Positions 17,244 to 26,419 of a stretch of DNA of 64,000 nt are shown here, one piece after another. The stretch is from an uncultured Granulosicoccaceae bacterium. GTDB lineage: Bacteria; Pseudomonadota; Gammaproteobacteria; Granulosicoccales; Granulosicoccaceae. The notes beneath the pieces are model-generated. The model saw only the letters and a program-made list of their open reading frames with translations. It did no database searches and was not told where the DNA came from. A program made the translations under genes and the position numbers. Each line of letters opens with the position of its first letter. Position 1 is the stretch's first letter. The stretch covers positions 124,001 through 188,000 of the forward strand of contig CALLBO010000009.1 in the NCBI GenBank assembly GCA_937998875.1, read 5' to 3'.

Positions 17244-19274
17244 CTATATCATCAACCAGCGAGTTCCAGTGATTCCTTCTTTTTCAGGCGTAGGCACTTT
17301 TTCCGGCGTAGGCACTTTTACAGGTTTAGGTACTTTGTTTGGGGTATAGCCCAGCACCACCGCCTTTAAGTGATCCACCATTTCGTTGTCGGGATCATTT
17401 TGCATAACAGATTGGAAGTGGTCCAGAATAGGCAGTAGTCTCTTCCACTCAATGAATCCTTCCTCGGCTCGAGAAATCTTCGGGTGCACGGTAGGCTGAG
17501 CGGTTTCGTCGATTAACAACTCTTCGTAAAGCTTTTCACCATCACGCAGCCCAGTGAACTGAATTTCGATGTCGCCGCGGGGATTATCATTATCTTTCAA
17601 CGTTTTACCGTGAAGGTAGATCAAAGATTTGGCAAGATCAACAATCTGTACAGGTTGCCCCATATCAAGCAAGAATACATCACCACCTTCACTGAGCGCG
17701 CTCGCCTGAATAACTAACTGCGCAGCTTCCGGAATTGACATAAAGTAGCGCACAATATCTTTGTGTGTGACGGTAATCGGACCACCGTTTTCAATTTGCT
17801 CTGAAAACTTCGGTACAACCGAGCCGGAAGATCCAATTACATTGCCGAATCGAACCATGCAAAGCCTGGTGGTCCCGGAACCTGCTGCAGCTCTGGCTTG
17901 CACTACCATCTCAGCCACCCTCTTGGTGGCACCCATTACATTTGTCGGCCGTACTGCTTTGTCAGTGCTGATCAAGAGAAAATTTTCAACACCATTTTCA
18001 ATTGCCGCTTCAACACTTGCCAGACTACCGAAGATGTTCGTGCGAACTGCAGGCTGAGGATTACACTCGACCATCGGCACATGTTTGTAAGCGGCCGCAT
18101 GAAAAAGTGTCTGAACACCATAGGTTCTTATCGTGTGTACAACTTCGTTCTTAAACACAACATTACCCAACACACAATAAATTGGAGGTATTTCCAAGTC
18201 AGTATCTACTGATTCTAGAGTTGTGCTAAGCGTTTTAAGATCGCTATCAATCTGATACATAGCCGCTTCAGAAATATCAAAAAGTACTAAAACCTTTGGT
18301 TCAAGCGGTAAAATCTGTCGACACAATTCGCTACCCACAGAACCCCCTGCACCCGTCACCATAACCACCTTGTCGGTGATATTTTCACACATCAATCCCG
18401 GATCAGGCGCTACTGGTTGACGACCAATAAGCTCCAGGAGAGGCACCTTTTTAACGTCTCTGGAGGTAACCCTATTAGCCATGATGTCATCAATAGAAGG
18501 CAACGTGCGGACAGTACAGTTAAATCTTTGCAGTGACTCGAGCACTTCTTTCATGCGCTTACTGCCGATAGAAGGTGCTGCCATTAAAATTGTCTCAACA
18601 CCCAGTTCCCGCAATCGCGCAGGTGTATTGTCCGCTTTCGGATCAAGTATGACGGCCTGCGATAGGGAGCGACCGTGAAATTTTTCATCATCGTCCAACC
18701 AAACTACTGGCCGATAATCAGAGCCATCCCTGCATATTCGCATGACCTGTCTACCCAGAACACCGGCACCGTAAATGGCCGTGGGAATACCAGCGTCTGT
18801 CGCAAAATCCATTGCTCGCACTTTCCACAGGTGCCTTGCAGAAGCACAAAGTACCAACAGCACTAAACCATAAATGACGAACAACGATCGAGGGTTGTTA
18901 TCGAAGCGGAAAAGAAATAACAGAATCAGCAGAAGAAATGATGAAAAAACAACGCCCTTTGCCAAAGGCATCATTTCCTCCAAGCCGCTGAAGCGAACCA
19001 TCATCGTGTAGACGCCAAAACCGCTAAACAATACAACCGTGCACGCTGGCAAAATGGCGAATACAGGCCACACATGAAAAATTTCAATTTCTCCAATCCG
19101 CAGGAAGTACGCTATCCCCAGAGCACAGATGGAGAAGGCCCAATCGCTAACTATTGCGAGCCACTGTTTAATACTATTTCGCGTATTGCTCACGTTTTTT
19201 GCAAAAAAACTCAGAGATTCACTCATCCCTAGCAATAACGCTAAAATAGATTTTATCACGTGCTGCATTTCCAT
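17244..19274 (-). CDS. Membrane-bound UDP-GlcNAc 4,6-dehydratase, WbpM/PglF-like
   Basis: The 676-residue protein has four N-terminal membrane helices (about residues 38-150). A CoA-binding-like domain follows (TAIYGAGVLGRQVMRI), then an SDR domain beginning VTGAGGSVGSELCRQ near 313. The active site shows LLISTDKAVRP and NVMGATK, where methionine stands in place of the usual tyrosine, the pattern of WbpM/PglF large dehydratases. It produces UDP-4-keto-6-deoxy-GlcNAc at the inner membrane. The neighbouring aminotransferase follows 28 bases downstream. The last 30 residues carry a repeated VPTPEK unit not found in typical homologues, encoded by a short repeated DNA stretch near 17277-17335. Confidence 0.92.
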   Translation of the reverse strand: MEMQHVIKSILALLLGMSESLSFFAKNVSNTRNSIKQWLAIVSDWAFSICALGIAYFLRIGEIEIFHVWPVFAILPACTVVLFSGFGVYTMMVRFSGLEEMMPLAKGVVFSSFLLLILLFLFRFDNNPRSLFVIYGLVLLVLCASARHLWKVRAMDFATDAGIPTAIYGAGVLGRQVMRICRDGSDYRPVVWLDDDEKFHGRSLSQAVILDPKADNTPARLRELGVETILMAAPSIGSKRMKEVLESLQRFNCTVRTLPSIDDIMANRVTSRDVKKVPLLELIGRQPVAPDPGLMCENITDKVVMVTGAGGSVGSELCRQILPLEPKVLVLFDISEAAMYQIDSDLKTLSTTLESVDTDLEIPPIYCVLGNVVFKNEVVHTIRTYGVQTLFHAAAYKHVPMVECNPQPAVRTNIFGSLASVEAAIENGVENFLLISTDKAVRPTNVMGATKRVAEMVVQARAAAGSGTTRLCMVRFGNVIGSSGSVVPKFSEQIENGGPITVTHKDIVRYFMSIPEAAQLVIQASALSEGGDVFLLDMGQPVQIVDLAKSLIYLHGKTLKDNDNPRGDIEIQFTGLRDGEKLYEELLIDETAQPTVHPKISRAEEGFIEWKRLLPILDHFQSVMQNDPDNEMVDHLKAVVLGYTPNKVPKPVKVPTPEKVPTPEKEGITGTRWLMI

Positions 19275-19781
19275 TATTAGCCCAACAAAGCAAAGATTAA
19301 CCCCGGCAACAGCACTTCACTGTTACTGCGCGAAGAAGTGACATAGTTGTGTTGCTTTGTTCCATGGTTAAAACATCTCCCTAACCAATTATATAGCTCT
19401 TTTGATTTTCGTCAATGTCATGACGAAAAAAAACTAACCCTCCCGGGTGCAACAGTGACATAATCCACAAATTCTACCCTGAAATTACCCTCACGTCCGT
19501 GAAGCGGAACACATGCCAAAGTGCGTGCGGTGGTTTGAAACGAGTAATTAAACCCAAACGTGCTGCAGCCTCTGTAAATAATTTATACGTCAGCCATCGC
19601 AACTGGGGTAACTCGCATCGTAAGCTTCGGACTTCGCAGCATACACAGTGGAGTATGAACATGTGTACTGCACAAAGTTACAAACTAAGTTCAATTGCAT
19701 CGATCTAGAGTATGGTGATTAGTCTGAGGATAAACATATGACCTCAACAGATCATATCTCAGAATATTTTTCTAGGGGAGA
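19275..19781. other. Divergent intergenic region between WbpM-like and Gfo/Idh genes
   Basis: The 507 bases contain no gene I can support. They hold a perfect inverted repeat (19406-19429) and, at the right edge, the strong ribosome site AGGGGAG in front of the ATG at 19782. Short opposing open frames here show no recognisable protein. Confidence 0.5.
19406..19429. promoter_or_regulatory. Perfect inverted repeat, operator-like
   Basis: TTTTCGTCA and TGACGAAAA form a perfect nine-base-pair inverted repeat with a six-base spacer, 132 bases upstream of the WbpM-like start and in the only divergent region between two sugar units. The A-tract follows the repeat on the plus strand, so it is not a plus-strand terminator. 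A binding site for a dimeric regulator is plausible; no regulator is encoded nearby. Confidence 0.4.
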
Positions 19782-20753
19782 ATGATGAATATTTGTATGA
19801 TTGGTCATGGCATGATGGGCGCATGGCACTCATTGGCTTTGGCTGACACGAACTGTGTATTGCACACCGTTGTAGGCCGTCGAGAGACCGCTACATCTGC
19901 TTTTGCTCAACAACACGGGTATCGTCACTGGACAACTAACAGTGCAGATGCTTTTGCAGACCCAAGCATAGACGTAGTAATCGTCGCCAATCCAAGTGAG
20001 CTTCATGCAGAAACTGCAATCGCTTCCCTGCAGGCAGGCAAACACACCTTCATTGAAATTCCAATCGCAATGAATCTTAAAGACGCCCAGTCGGTGGCAC
20101 AGGTGGCGAAAAAAAGCAAAAGAATAGTAGGTGTATGTCATCCAATGCGGTTTCGACCAGAAAGAGCACCTATGAGGGCTCGTTTCGCTACGGGTGAAGA
20201 GAGCCTTAGACAGGTGGTTGGCAGATTTTATATCCACCGTTTAAAGAATGTTGGCGCTACAGGTTATTCACGAAGCTGGATAGACAACATTCTGTGGCAC
20301 CACACAACCCACTTACTAGACTTAGGTTTGTGGCTGGCTGATGGTGCAACCATTCGCAACATCAGCTGGTCGATGCCCGGGCCGGATGAACAAACAGGGA
20401 TCCCTATGGAGGTGGCCCTCATCGTTGAAACAACCAAGGACCAAAGTATCATCTGTACCGGTTCCTATTACGCTCGCGAACGTCTATATGACACTTTAGT
20501 AGTGACTAGTGCTGATTCTTATAGACTGGATGTCCTGGGGGCGACTTTAACCACCGCTGAGGGTACCGCGCCAATTTTGAGTGAACAAGACAATTGCGCT
20601 CTGGCTACACTGGACTTCGTAGAAGCTGTGGCGGCCAATCGAGCACCTCGTGTAACTTGTGATGATGTGTTGCCGACCATGCAAATTCTACAGCAGGTGC
20701 AAGACGAGTGGGACAAGAGACATGACAGCCCCAGTATACCGGGTCGGCCATGA
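19782..20753 (+). CDS. Gfo/Idh/MocA family oxidoreductase
   Basis: The 323-residue protein begins MNICMIGHGMMGAWHSLAL, a Rossmann dinucleotide site, behind a strong AGGGGAG ribosome site. ATG codons at 19782 and 19785 are both possible starts. The usual catalytic lysine motif EKP is replaced by FIEIPIAMNL, and the dimer-interface part has ILWHHTTHLLDLGLWL. The family oxidises or reduces sugars with NAD(P). The altered EKP suggests a divergent subfamily. It precedes the NRPS-like gene by about 620 bases, so operon membership is unclear. The substrate cannot be read from sequence. Confidence 0.75.
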   Translation: MMNICMIGHGMMGAWHSLALADTNCVLHTVVGRRETATSAFAQQHGYRHWTTNSADAFADPSIDVVIVANPSELHAETAIASLQAGKHTFIEIPIAMNLKDAQSVAQVAKKSKRIVGVCHPMRFRPERAPMRARFATGEESLRQVVGRFYIHRLKNVGATGYSRSWIDNILWHHTTHLLDLGLWLADGATIRNISWSMPGPDEQTGIPMEVALIVETTKDQSIICTGSYYARERLYDTLVVTSADSYRLDVLGATLTTAEGTAPILSEQDNCALATLDFVEAVAANRAPRVTCDDVLPTMQILQQVQDEWDKRHDSPSIPGRP

Positions 20754-21374
20754 TGATCTTGACAGAACTCAACCGCTTAATACTGATACACACCCAAACT
20801 AGTGCCATATAGATGACAACACCCCTGACCAAACAAACGCATCGAAGCCACTTTGTTTCTTCCAATCGACTTTACTTAGAAACAGAACAAACATGCTTGG
20901 CGCTAGCAACCCACCAGTCGGCGCATATAGCTGTTTCTTCCAACTTCCAATAGATTCCATAGAAAGCCAACAATATAGCCATGGAATTCCCTGCAAACAG
21001 GCAACTTCACGAGTTGTAAATGACAAAGATCTCCGACGAGAAATCAGGCTATTGGCCAATTCCAAAGTCACAGCTGACCAAGGATATAGTTATATCCGTC
21101 TCCCCTCCAAACCGTATAGCTTCGAGTTTTAAATTCGGCTGTAAATTTCTGCATTTTTTATTATAGAACCTACCAACTTGGGACATTGACTCAATTGTTA
21201 TGAATCCGTCTAACGGGGCTGGTTCACAGATGACAATTGCTTGTTCAATCACATTATTGCCCTAGACTTGCAGAAAAATTCCTACGACAATATTTGCGAG
21301 TAACAATTTAACGTAGTGCTGGCAAACGACAGCCATCCAGTATTATAAAAATCAATCCCTTAGGAGGGTATGCC
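20754..21374. other. Intergenic region upstream of the adenylation-carrier gene
   Basis: These 621 bases contain overlapping open frames on both strands (for example 20893-21132 plus and 20799-21252 minus, the latter split over two frames). None has a recognisable domain or a good start. The only clear signal is the GGAGG at 21363-21367 serving the gene at 21375. Confidence 0.45.
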
Positions 21375-23261
21375 ATGCCAACAAAACTTAGCGTAGAGTG
21401 CCCTAAGGATTTTATTAAGTTTTGTAAAGACGATGTTCAACAAGGGATTCATCAGCGATTCGAACAACAAACACTTCACCATCCTGCCAGCATTGCATTA
21501 AAAACAAGAGAACTGGCTTCAACATATGCGGAAACGAACGGCATCGCCAACTCGATCGCGGATAAAATTCTTTCGACATGTGGGATCAAACTATCACGAG
21601 CAGCGATTCTGATGCCCAATACACCAGCAATGGTTTTTTCAATTCTTGGAGTGATGAAAGCGAATAAAACTTACGTGCCGCTGGACCCTAGCTTCCCCAA
21701 AGATCGCCTGCAATTGATGCTGGAAGATGCCGAGCCCACAATCCTTTTAACCGACAACGAACACTTCCAGTTCGCTGAGGAACTTGTCGGTAGGCAACAC
21801 ATTACAATTTTTAACATAACACAAATCCAACATCACTTTGATGCACCAAATCCAGAAGCACCCTGCGACCCCTTAGATCTCGCTTATATCCTTTATACCT
21901 CGGGCAGCACGGGCCGACCCAAAGGAATGGCGGGTTCACATCGCAACCTTTTGCACACCACAATGTGCCTAACTAACCGACTTTTTTTCTCACCCAGTGA
22001 CCGTGTTACCTGGTTGCATTCCGCAAGTTTCTCTGCATCATTCGTCGACATTTATTGCTGTTTAACCAATGGTGGAACGCTCTATCCGTGGGAAGCGAAG
22101 ACACAAGGATTCACAAGGCTTGCAGAATGGCTCGACAGCGAACAGGTCACTACGTTTCAATGGATTCCAAGCGCTTTCAGGCAATTTTTGCGTACTGTAC
22201 CAGAGGACTTTGTTTTCAAAAATATTCGTATCGTCGTAATGGCCAGTGAGCCGCTGACGGTGCGAGAAGTTGAAAAATTTCGCCGGCATTTCCCAATGGG
22301 CAGCCACCTCGTAAACCAGCTAGGTTCAAGTGAGTCTTATAACTACCGCCTGTATGCAATCGATCACCACATTCCCATAGAAAACGCTAACGTAGCTGGT
22401 GGTTACGCAGTTTCCGAAGACCGGCAAGTTGTGATTTTGAATGAAGACCATTGCTGCATGCCAGTCGGTGAGGCAGGTGAAATTGGAATAAAAAGCAACT
22501 ATATGTCAGCTGGTTATTGGCGTGACGAATCACTAACGCAAAGTAAATTTATTAATATTCAAGGAGACACTACGCCAGTTTTTCTAACGGGCGATATTGG
22601 CAAACTCGACTCAGATGGCTGTCTGCAACATCTCGGTCGCAAAGACTTTCAGGTGAAGATTCGCGGTTTCCGTGTCGAACTTGCCGAAATAGATCATGTA
22701 TTGTCAAAAGCACCAGCCATCGCCGACTCGGTCACCTGGGTCGTAAAAACACAATCTGGCGAGGATCAACTCGTAGGGTATCTGGTGCTGGATGAAAACG
22801 GCCAATTCGAAAAAGCAAGAATAGACAGCCACCTACGATCACAGCTGCCTGAATACATGGTACCAAGCTGCTATGTCATTCTATCCTCACTACCGACTTT
22901 GCCTACAGGAAAGATCAATCGCGGGGATCTGCCAAACCCATTTGAACAGGCTGAGCATATGGCACAAACCTCTTTGGAATCGACAAATGAAAATTCAGCT
23001 ACTCAAGAACAATCGATGTCCGGGATTGAGGTAGACGAGATCCAAAAAAGAATATTGGGGCTGTTCGAGGAGTTGCTGCAAGTTGAAAATTTAAACTCTG
23101 ATTCTGATTTTTTAAAGTTAGGGGGTGACTCGCTTCTTACGGCGATATTGATAACGCGGATCTATCAGTGGTTTGACATTGAGATTACCTTTGACGACTT
23201 TATTAACACCCCGACTCCGGCTCGATTAGCAAACCTTGTGACTCAGCAACACCCTAATTAG
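21375..23261 (+). CDS. NRPS-like adenylation-carrier (A-T) protein
   Basis: The 628-residue protein starts at the ATG seven bases after GGAGG; an ATG at 21370 is too close. Residues about 25-530 form an adenylation domain: TSGSTGRPKG (175-184), TGDIG, LGRKDFQVKIRGFRVELAEI, and the A10 lysine in LPTGKINRG. Residues about 550-625 are a carrier domain with the phosphopantetheine serine at about 586 (LGGDSLLTAI). The position that holds Asp235 in GrsA, which grips the alpha-amino group, appears to be Ser220, so the acid activated may not be an ordinary alpha-amino acid. It should load an acyl group for a sugar modification; no condensation or thioesterase domain is present. Confidence 0.85.
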   Translation: MPTKLSVECPKDFIKFCKDDVQQGIHQRFEQQTLHHPASIALKTRELASTYAETNGIANSIADKILSTCGIKLSRAAILMPNTPAMVFSILGVMKANKTYVPLDPSFPKDRLQLMLEDAEPTILLTDNEHFQFAEELVGRQHITIFNITQIQHHFDAPNPEAPCDPLDLAYILYTSGSTGRPKGMAGSHRNLLHTTMCLTNRLFFSPSDRVTWLHSASFSASFVDIYCCLTNGGTLYPWEAKTQGFTRLAEWLDSEQVTTFQWIPSAFRQFLRTVPEDFVFKNIRIVVMASEPLTVREVEKFRRHFPMGSHLVNQLGSSESYNYRLYAIDHHIPIENANVAGGYAVSEDRQVVILNEDHCCMPVGEAGEIGIKSNYMSAGYWRDESLTQSKFINIQGDTTPVFLTGDIGKLDSDGCLQHLGRKDFQVKIRGFRVELAEIDHVLSKAPAIADSVTWVVKTQSGEDQLVGYLVLDENGQFEKARIDSHLRSQLPEYMVPSCYVILSSLPTLPTGKINRGDLPNPFEQAEHMAQTSLESTNENSATQEQSMSGIEVDEIQKRILGLFEELLQVENLNSDSDFLKLGGDSLLTAILITRIYQWFDIEITFDDFINTPTPARLANLVTQQHPN

Positions 23262-23336
23262 AATCGCCACCAACGAAATCGCCTACAATTGCCCACTACC
23301 ATATAAAGCAAGAGATACTCTCGGATTCTTAATCAT

Positions 23337-23984
23337 ATGAAGACAAACCTCATCATTATTGGAGCGGGCCAATTTGGCCGAGAGACTTTAAACTGGGCAT
23401 CTCAAGCGATTGCTCACGGTGCACCTTGGAAAATCAAAGGATTTTTAGATACTCGTCCTGACGAACTTGACGGATTTGACTATGATACGAAGATCCTTGG
23501 TGATGCTGAACATTATACAGTCAAGGAAAATGATGTGTTTATCGGTGCGATCGGTAATCCAGCGGAAAAGTTACACTATTACAATCCAATCCTCAATCAG
23601 GAAGGTAGGTTCATTAACATAATTCATCCAAAGGCTAGCATTGGAAAAAACGTACGAATTGGCACTGGAAACATTGTTGCCCCATTTGCGTCTATCACCT
23701 GTGATGCGCAGGTTGGCAATCACGTAGCGCTATTGTCATTCAGCAATGCCGGACACGACACCGTGATCGGCGATTGTTGCCAGATCAGCAGCCATTGCGG
23801 TATCAACGGTGAGGTTAGAATCGACAACAAAGTGTTCCTAGGGAGCCATGTCTGTATCGTTCCGCAGGTTGTGGTCGGAGCCGGTGCGTACGTTGGTGCT
23901 GGTAGTGTTGTCCTTAAAAATGTTGAGCCTAATGCGAAAGTTTTTGGAAACCCTGCGCTTACTATTGGCAAACAAGCGGTATAG
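23337..23984 (+). CDS. PglD/NeuD-family sugar O/N-acetyltransferase
   Basis: The 215-residue protein has an N-terminal Rossmann-like UDP-sugar-binding region (LIIIGAGQFGRETLNWAS). A hexapeptide-repeat beta-helix follows (ASIGKNVRIGTGNIVAPFAS and further repeats) with the catalytic histidine region SFSNAGHDTVIGD, as in PglD. PglD acetylates the 4-amino group of UDP-2-acetamido-4-amino-trideoxyglucose using acetyl-CoA to give UDP-diacetylbacillosamine. It is followed after 40 bases by the PglC-like transferase, matching the Campylobacter order of function. Its placement after an acyl-carrier gene leaves open that it uses another acyl donor. Confidence 0.85.
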   Translation: MKTNLIIIGAGQFGRETLNWASQAIAHGAPWKIKGFLDTRPDELDGFDYDTKILGDAEHYTVKENDVFIGAIGNPAEKLHYYNPILNQEGRFINIIHPKASIGKNVRIGTGNIVAPFASITCDAQVGNHVALLSFSNAGHDTVIGDCCQISSHCGINGEVRIDNKVFLGSHVCIVPQVVVGAGAYVGAGSVVLKNVEPNAKVFGNPALTIGKQAV

Positions 23985-24024
23985 TCCATTTGGCAAGACA
24001 TCAGATACATTCGCTGACAAACCG

Positions 24025-24636
24025 ATGGTTTTAACAATGCTCAAACGTTCTTTTGACCTTCTATTTTCTGCGTTTGCACTAATCATTATTTTTCCAGTTC
24101 TACTAGTAGTGGCTTGTTTAGTGGCTGTGAAGCTTGGTCGGCCGGTAATTTTCAAACAGGCAAGGCCTGGTTTAAATGGCAAAGTGTTTGAATTGTACAA
24201 GTTCAGGAGTATGACAGATGTGCAGGGTCAGGATGGATCTCCACTCCCGGATGCCGAACGACTGACCCCGTTCGGTATTAAGCTTCGAGCTACAAGTCTC
24301 GATGAATTGCCAGGATTTCTGAATGTTCTGAAAGGAGACATGAGCCTGGTTGGCCCACGTCCATTGTTGGTTCAGTATCTATCGCTGTACAGCCCTGAAC
24401 AAGCGAGGCGCCATGATGTGTTGCCGGGACTCACAGGCTGGGCGCAGGTTAACGGCCGCAATAACATTACCTGGGAAGAGCGCTTCAAGCTTGATGTTTG
24501 GTATGTTGAGAACCGCACCTTTCTGCTTGATATTAAAATACTCCTTTTAACTATTAAAAAGGCGGTTGCGAAAGAGGGCATCTCAAATGATGAGCATGCA
24601 ACAATGCCGGCTTTCGAGGGTAGAAAAAAAACCTGA
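24025..24636 (+). CDS. PglC-like initiating phosphoglycosyl transferase
   Basis: I start at the ATG at 24025 (MVLTMLKRSFDLLFSA); the longer frame from 23848 only overlaps the preceding gene. The product is about 203 residues, the size of the minimal monotopic enzyme PglC. One re-entrant membrane helix is followed by FKQARPGLNGKVFELYKFRS, SLDELPGFLNVLKGDMSLVG with the Asp-Glu catalytic pair, PRPLLVQYLSLY and GLTGWAQVNGRN. It transfers phospho-bacillosamine or a similar amino sugar to undecaprenyl phosphate on the cytoplasmic face, starting the repeat unit. Context with PglF, PglE and PglD-like genes supports this. Confidence 0.92.
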   Translation: MVLTMLKRSFDLLFSAFALIIIFPVLLVVACLVAVKLGRPVIFKQARPGLNGKVFELYKFRSMTDVQGQDGSPLPDAERLTPFGIKLRATSLDELPGFLNVLKGDMSLVGPRPLLVQYLSLYSPEQARRHDVLPGLTGWAQVNGRNNITWEERFKLDVWYVENRTFLLDIKILLLTIKKAVAKEGISNDEHATMPAFEGRKKT

Positions 24637-25024
24637 TCCGACGAGACCGGAGGGGTCCTAGTTTAGAAAAGCCATTTTCTGGACTGAACTACTAATTATC
24701 CCCAGAGAGCAATACTAGTAATTCAGATGCCACGGGCCAAAACGAATTCTTGTCGCCGCGTTCAGAGCTTCGAATTGCAGGCGTATCAGCCAGTGTTAAA
24801 CTGAAACTGAGGTGCATGTGAAGTGCAGCGAGATCTTCGTTCGGTTGGCCGTCGCGACAATCTTAAAGCTGCGTCACCAAAGCCAAGCTTCGACCAGGCA
24901 CAATTCGATCCAGATACCAGGAGCATGACGACTTGTCCACATTACTAAATATGGGCAACACAACGCATTATTTTCTGAAACGACCACCTAAGCTTATTAA
25001 AACAGAACGACACGGAGGTTGAAG
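24637..25024. other. Intergenic region
   Basis: 388 bases without a supported gene. AGAAAA and TTTTCT at 24665-24680 form a weak AT-rich hairpin just after the PglC-like gene, possibly a transcript end. GGAGG at 25014-25018 is the ribosome site of the next gene. Confidence 0.4.
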
Positions 25025-25756
25025 GTGATCAGATTACTAACAATTTTTTTTACCGCATTTTTTTTCGCGTGTGTTTTCATCAGATTCTATTTGGCGTCGG
25101 TGGATCAAGGCGTTGAGATTTGGAATCATTGGTTCACAGGAGAGACAGGTATTCTCGATGCGGCTGAAGCTGTTATGTGGGTTCCGGTGATAGCTATCAA
25201 CATCTTGTCTTTAAAACTATTGGACGATGATAGGTTTAGCTATGTGTGGCTTTGGCACGGTGCTCTGGCACTCGCATGTATGGTGTTTCTTGGGGAAGAA
25301 ATAAGTTGGGGGCAACATCTGTTTGGGTGGACGACACCTAGTGAGTTAGCAGTTGTAAACGTTCAGAATGAAACTAATTTTCACAACCTGAACTTTGCAA
25401 TGTTGCTAGGTGTTAGTGAGGATTCACGTTTTTACTGGATTTTGTCACATGGAAACCATTTCATTAATCCTCTTTACTACTTATTCGCTATTTGCGTTTG
25501 GATTGTGATGCCGATTGTGCTGCGGAAAACACGAATACTTCCAAAGATTCCCGTAATAGATTCAGGAGTTTCTTTGTACCTGTTTATTGGAGCAATAGTG
25601 TACCTTGTTGTGGACAAGTTGTTCTACAACGTAGGCGAGCTATGGGAATTTTGTATCACCAGCACTTTCTTACTCGGTTCTCTCGATATGTATTTAAAGC
25701 ACAAATCACAGACAGCAGTGGCATCAACAGGAATGCCCAAACGCCTACTAAACTGA
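25025..25756 (+). CDS. Conserved polytopic membrane protein of unknown function (GEEISWGQ type)
   Basis: I choose the GTG at 25025 because GGAGG lies six bases upstream; the TTG at 25019 abuts the ribosome site. The product is about 243 residues with roughly six membrane helices. A conserved-looking stretch FLGEEISWGQHLFGW, then NVQNETNFHNLNF, sits after the third helix and is rich in acidic, histidine and tryptophan residues. I recall this pattern from uncharacterised membrane proteins but cannot give a function. It lies between the PglC-like and VanZ-like genes. Confidence 0.65.
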   Translation: MIRLLTIFFTAFFFACVFIRFYLASVDQGVEIWNHWFTGETGILDAAEAVMWVPVIAINILSLKLLDDDRFSYVWLWHGALALACMVFLGEEISWGQHLFGWTTPSELAVVNVQNETNFHNLNFAMLLGVSEDSRFYWILSHGNHFINPLYYLFAICVWIVMPIVLRKTRILPKIPVIDSGVSLYLFIGAIVYLVVDKLFYNVGELWEFCITSTFLLGSLDMYLKHKSQTAVASTGMPKRLLN

Positions 25757-26419
25757 ATGAAAGTGATTTGAGGAGAGCTTGACATTCGCGACAATTGTGA
25801 AGTCATTACAATGGGTAAAGTGTCGGCCTATTACCAGGCAGACTTTGTCGTAGCCGCATCATGATCCAACGTTCAATAAATTGTACGGCTACTTCGCATT
25901 TGATTTATCTTTGAATTTGTAAGGGCGATCTATACAGACTCAATCAAATCCAAATCAAATCATTCTTACAGTTAAATCGCGACCAACTCTCCAAACAACT
26001 CGAACCGCAAACCACCGAACTCCCACAGGATCAATGGCACGTCAGCATCGTTGACAACACCAAGGCTGACGCCACTCTAGACCGGCTAATGACACAACGC
26101 TCACAAACTCTCATGGTGTATGAAAGGTGGCGAGTCCGTGCGTAAACGATATGCATGCGTTATTGACTGAATATAAACACTTGAACCATAACTAACCCCA
26201 CAATAAATGCGCTTGGAATGCGGTGTTCACGTTCGCCAGAATACGTTGTCAACGAAGATCACATTCATGCCAACCGATGCAAACTACCGAAGCCATAATA
26301 GAGTTCTCGTCGGACAACCCTCATCTTGGGCAAGCTCAAATCTCAAACCACCTCGGAAGTCCGGCGTGCTATCGCTACCTGTGTTCGTCTAACAGGCTGC
26401 GCGTCTCATGGGTACTAAC
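25757..26419. other. Long intergenic region with a possible coding relic
   Basis: 663 bases without an intact gene. On the plus strand 25915-26145 is open with no early start codon and reads like protein (for example FLQLNRDQLSKQLEPQTTEL and DNTKADATLDRLMTQRS), then ends at TAA. It could be the remnant of a lost gene. I cannot name its family. Confidence 0.35.

Noticed and set aside
20799-21252. Minus-strand open frames upstream of the adenylation-carrier gene
   Set aside because: They overlap plus-strand frames, have no recognisable domain, no good start, and would need a frameshift to join.
23848-24024. N-terminal extension of the PglC-like transferase
   Set aside because: It overlaps the acetyltransferase gene out of frame and adds no conserved sequence; the PglC-type N-terminus begins at 24025.
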